Positions 62,735 to 64,000 of a DNA stretch of 64,000 nt are shown here, in pieces. Below the pieces are notes generated by a model. That model had not been told where the DNA came from. It saw only the letters and a list, made by a program, of their open reading frames with translations, and searched no databases. Source of the DNA: Paenibacillus_S sp043945595 (GTDB lineage Bacteria; Bacillota; Bacilli; Paenibacillales; NBRC-103111); assembly GCF_043945595.1 (NCBI RefSeq), contig NZ_JBIFNP010000002.1, positions 434,001 to 498,000 of the forward strand, given 5' to 3'. The position numbers and the translations under genes were made by a program. Within the stretch, counting starts at the first letter, position 1, and each line of letters opens with the position of its first letter.

Positions 62735-62807
62735 TGGAGGCTGACGGGATCGAACCGCCGACCCTCTGCTTGTAAGGCAGATGCTCTCCCAGCTGAGCTA
62801 AGCCTCC
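62735..62807 (-). tRNA. tRNA-Val (anticodon TAC)
   Basis: 73-base cloverleaf with acceptor GGAGGCT/AGCCTCC and anticodon loop CTTACAA. Confidence 0.95.
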
Positions 62808-62814
62808 ATACACA

Positions 62815-62850
62815 TGTGACACGAGACACATCATAGCATGTCTTGTCACA
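62815..62850. other. Stem-loop between tRNA-Val and tRNA-Met
   Basis: TGTGACA (62815-62821) pairs with TGTCACA (62844-62850) and AGACA (62824-62828) with TGTCT (62839-62843), with a 2-base bulge and 10-base loop. There is no T-run, so an RNA-processing site is more likely than a terminator. Confidence 0.55.
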
Positions 62851-62869
62851 AATGCGCAATTAAAAATTA

Positions 62870-62943
62870 TAGCGGCAGAGGGGATCGAACCCCCGACCTT
62901 ACGGGTATGAACCGTACGCTCTAGCCAGCTGAGCTACGCCGCC
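62870..62943 (-). tRNA. tRNA-Met (anticodon CAT, elongator type)
   Basis: 74-base cloverleaf with acceptor GGCGGCG and anticodon loop TTCATAC, nearly the same as the B. subtilis elongator tRNA-Met as I remember it. A lysidine-modified tRNA-Ile2 also has CAT but differs in the acceptor stem. Confidence 0.88.
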
Positions 62944-62963
62944 ACATTGATTGAAAGAAACTA

Positions 62964-63051
62964 CGGAGAGAGAGGGATTCGAACCCTCGCACCACTTACG
63001 CAGTCTAACCCCTTAGCAGAGGGCCCCTTATAGCCACTTGGGTATCTCTCC
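62964..63051 (-). tRNA. tRNA-Ser (anticodon GCT)
   Basis: Class II tRNA of 88 bases with acceptor GGAGAGA/TCTCTCC, anticodon loop CTGCTAA, a long variable arm and discriminator G. First tRNA after the 23S gene. Confidence 0.94.
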
Positions 63052-63061
63052 ATGGACTCAA

Positions 63062-63100
63062 GAACAATGTTTATTGTTCCTTGAAAACTAGATACGAAAC
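63062..63100 (-). other. 3' strand of the 23S rRNA processing stalk and adjacent hairpin
   Basis: On the minus strand TATCTAGTTTTCAAGGAACA lies just after 23S. In Bacillus-type operons its complement lies before 23S and both form the long stalk cut during maturation. A 7-base-pair hairpin (63062-63068 with 63073-63079) follows. Confidence 0.65.
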
Positions 63101-63132
63101 AAGCATACATCCTTCTTCTTTGCTGTTCTCTT

Positions 63133-64000
<868 letters not shown>

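Overview
The window reads as chromosomal DNA of a moderately GC-rich, Gram-positive Bacillota bacterium, most likely a Paenibacillus or close relative. Evidence for this is the short HisG with HisZ, the hprK-lgt-ppaX-acyltransferase order familiar from Bacillus, an MsmX-type ATPase, strong AAGGAGG ribosome-binding sites, TTG and GTG starts, and a Bacillus-type rRNA/tRNA operon. This assignment is inferred from gene content only.

Layout. 1-9.98 kb holds housekeeping genes: a truncated hisD, then hisG and hisZ, a VanZ/RDD membrane protein, the hprK-lgt-ppaX-acyltransferase operon, and a LysR regulator facing a YeiH-type transporter. 10.0-23.3 kb is a leftward signalling and envelope region. In order of transcription it encodes a TolC-like/copper-amine-oxidase-like surface protein, a beta-propeller/HAMP/class III cyclase-like sensor lacking its metal ligands, a GNAT acetyltransferase, a membrane-HEAT-CNB fusion, a partner-switching trio (HATPase anti-sigma, STAS antagonist, GAF-SpoIIE phosphatase) and a DUF4157 protein. 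23.5-25.6 kb is a short rightward operon with a PAAR-like tip (DUF4280) and a membrane-anchored MORN protein. 25.9-53.3 kb is a long leftward operon for an extracellular contractile injection system (eCIS, Afp/PVC/MAC type). It encodes a candidate cargo protein, a hypothetical protein, an AAA+ ATPase, an Afp16-like cap, an Ig-like protein, one sheath, two tube proteins, a zinc-ribbon tail protein, a DUF6760 protein, a very large protein of about 1,700 residues, a LysM protein, hub, spike, gp25, two baseplate J proteins, a tail protein I homologue and a fibre-like protein. 53.5-54.9 kb is a rightward candidate effector. 55-62 kb returns to metabolism: msmX, a PucR-like regulator, a LarA-family racemase, a gluconate-dehydrogenase-like pair and a thiamine-binding protein. 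62.2-64.0 kb is the 3' end of an rRNA operon with eight tRNAs.

How it fits together. The sheath, tube, baseplate, ATPase and cap genes form a nearly complete injection particle; only a recognisable tape measure is missing, and the giant protein is the best candidate. The tip protein sits in a separate operon with a MORN membrane protein. Three proteins (10.1-11.0, 51.3-53.3 and 53.5-54.9 kb) share an N-terminal LQxxxGNxxxxxxL motif and are proposed as cargo. The flanking phosphatase, anti-sigma, cyclase-like and CNB-like genes look like a dedicated control layer, although no sigma factor is present in the window.

Caution. Ten single-base frame disruptions are visible in seven genes, nearly all as one extra base. 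They lie inside and outside the eCIS. Assembly error is therefore at least as likely as gene decay, and such genes are annotated here across the break.
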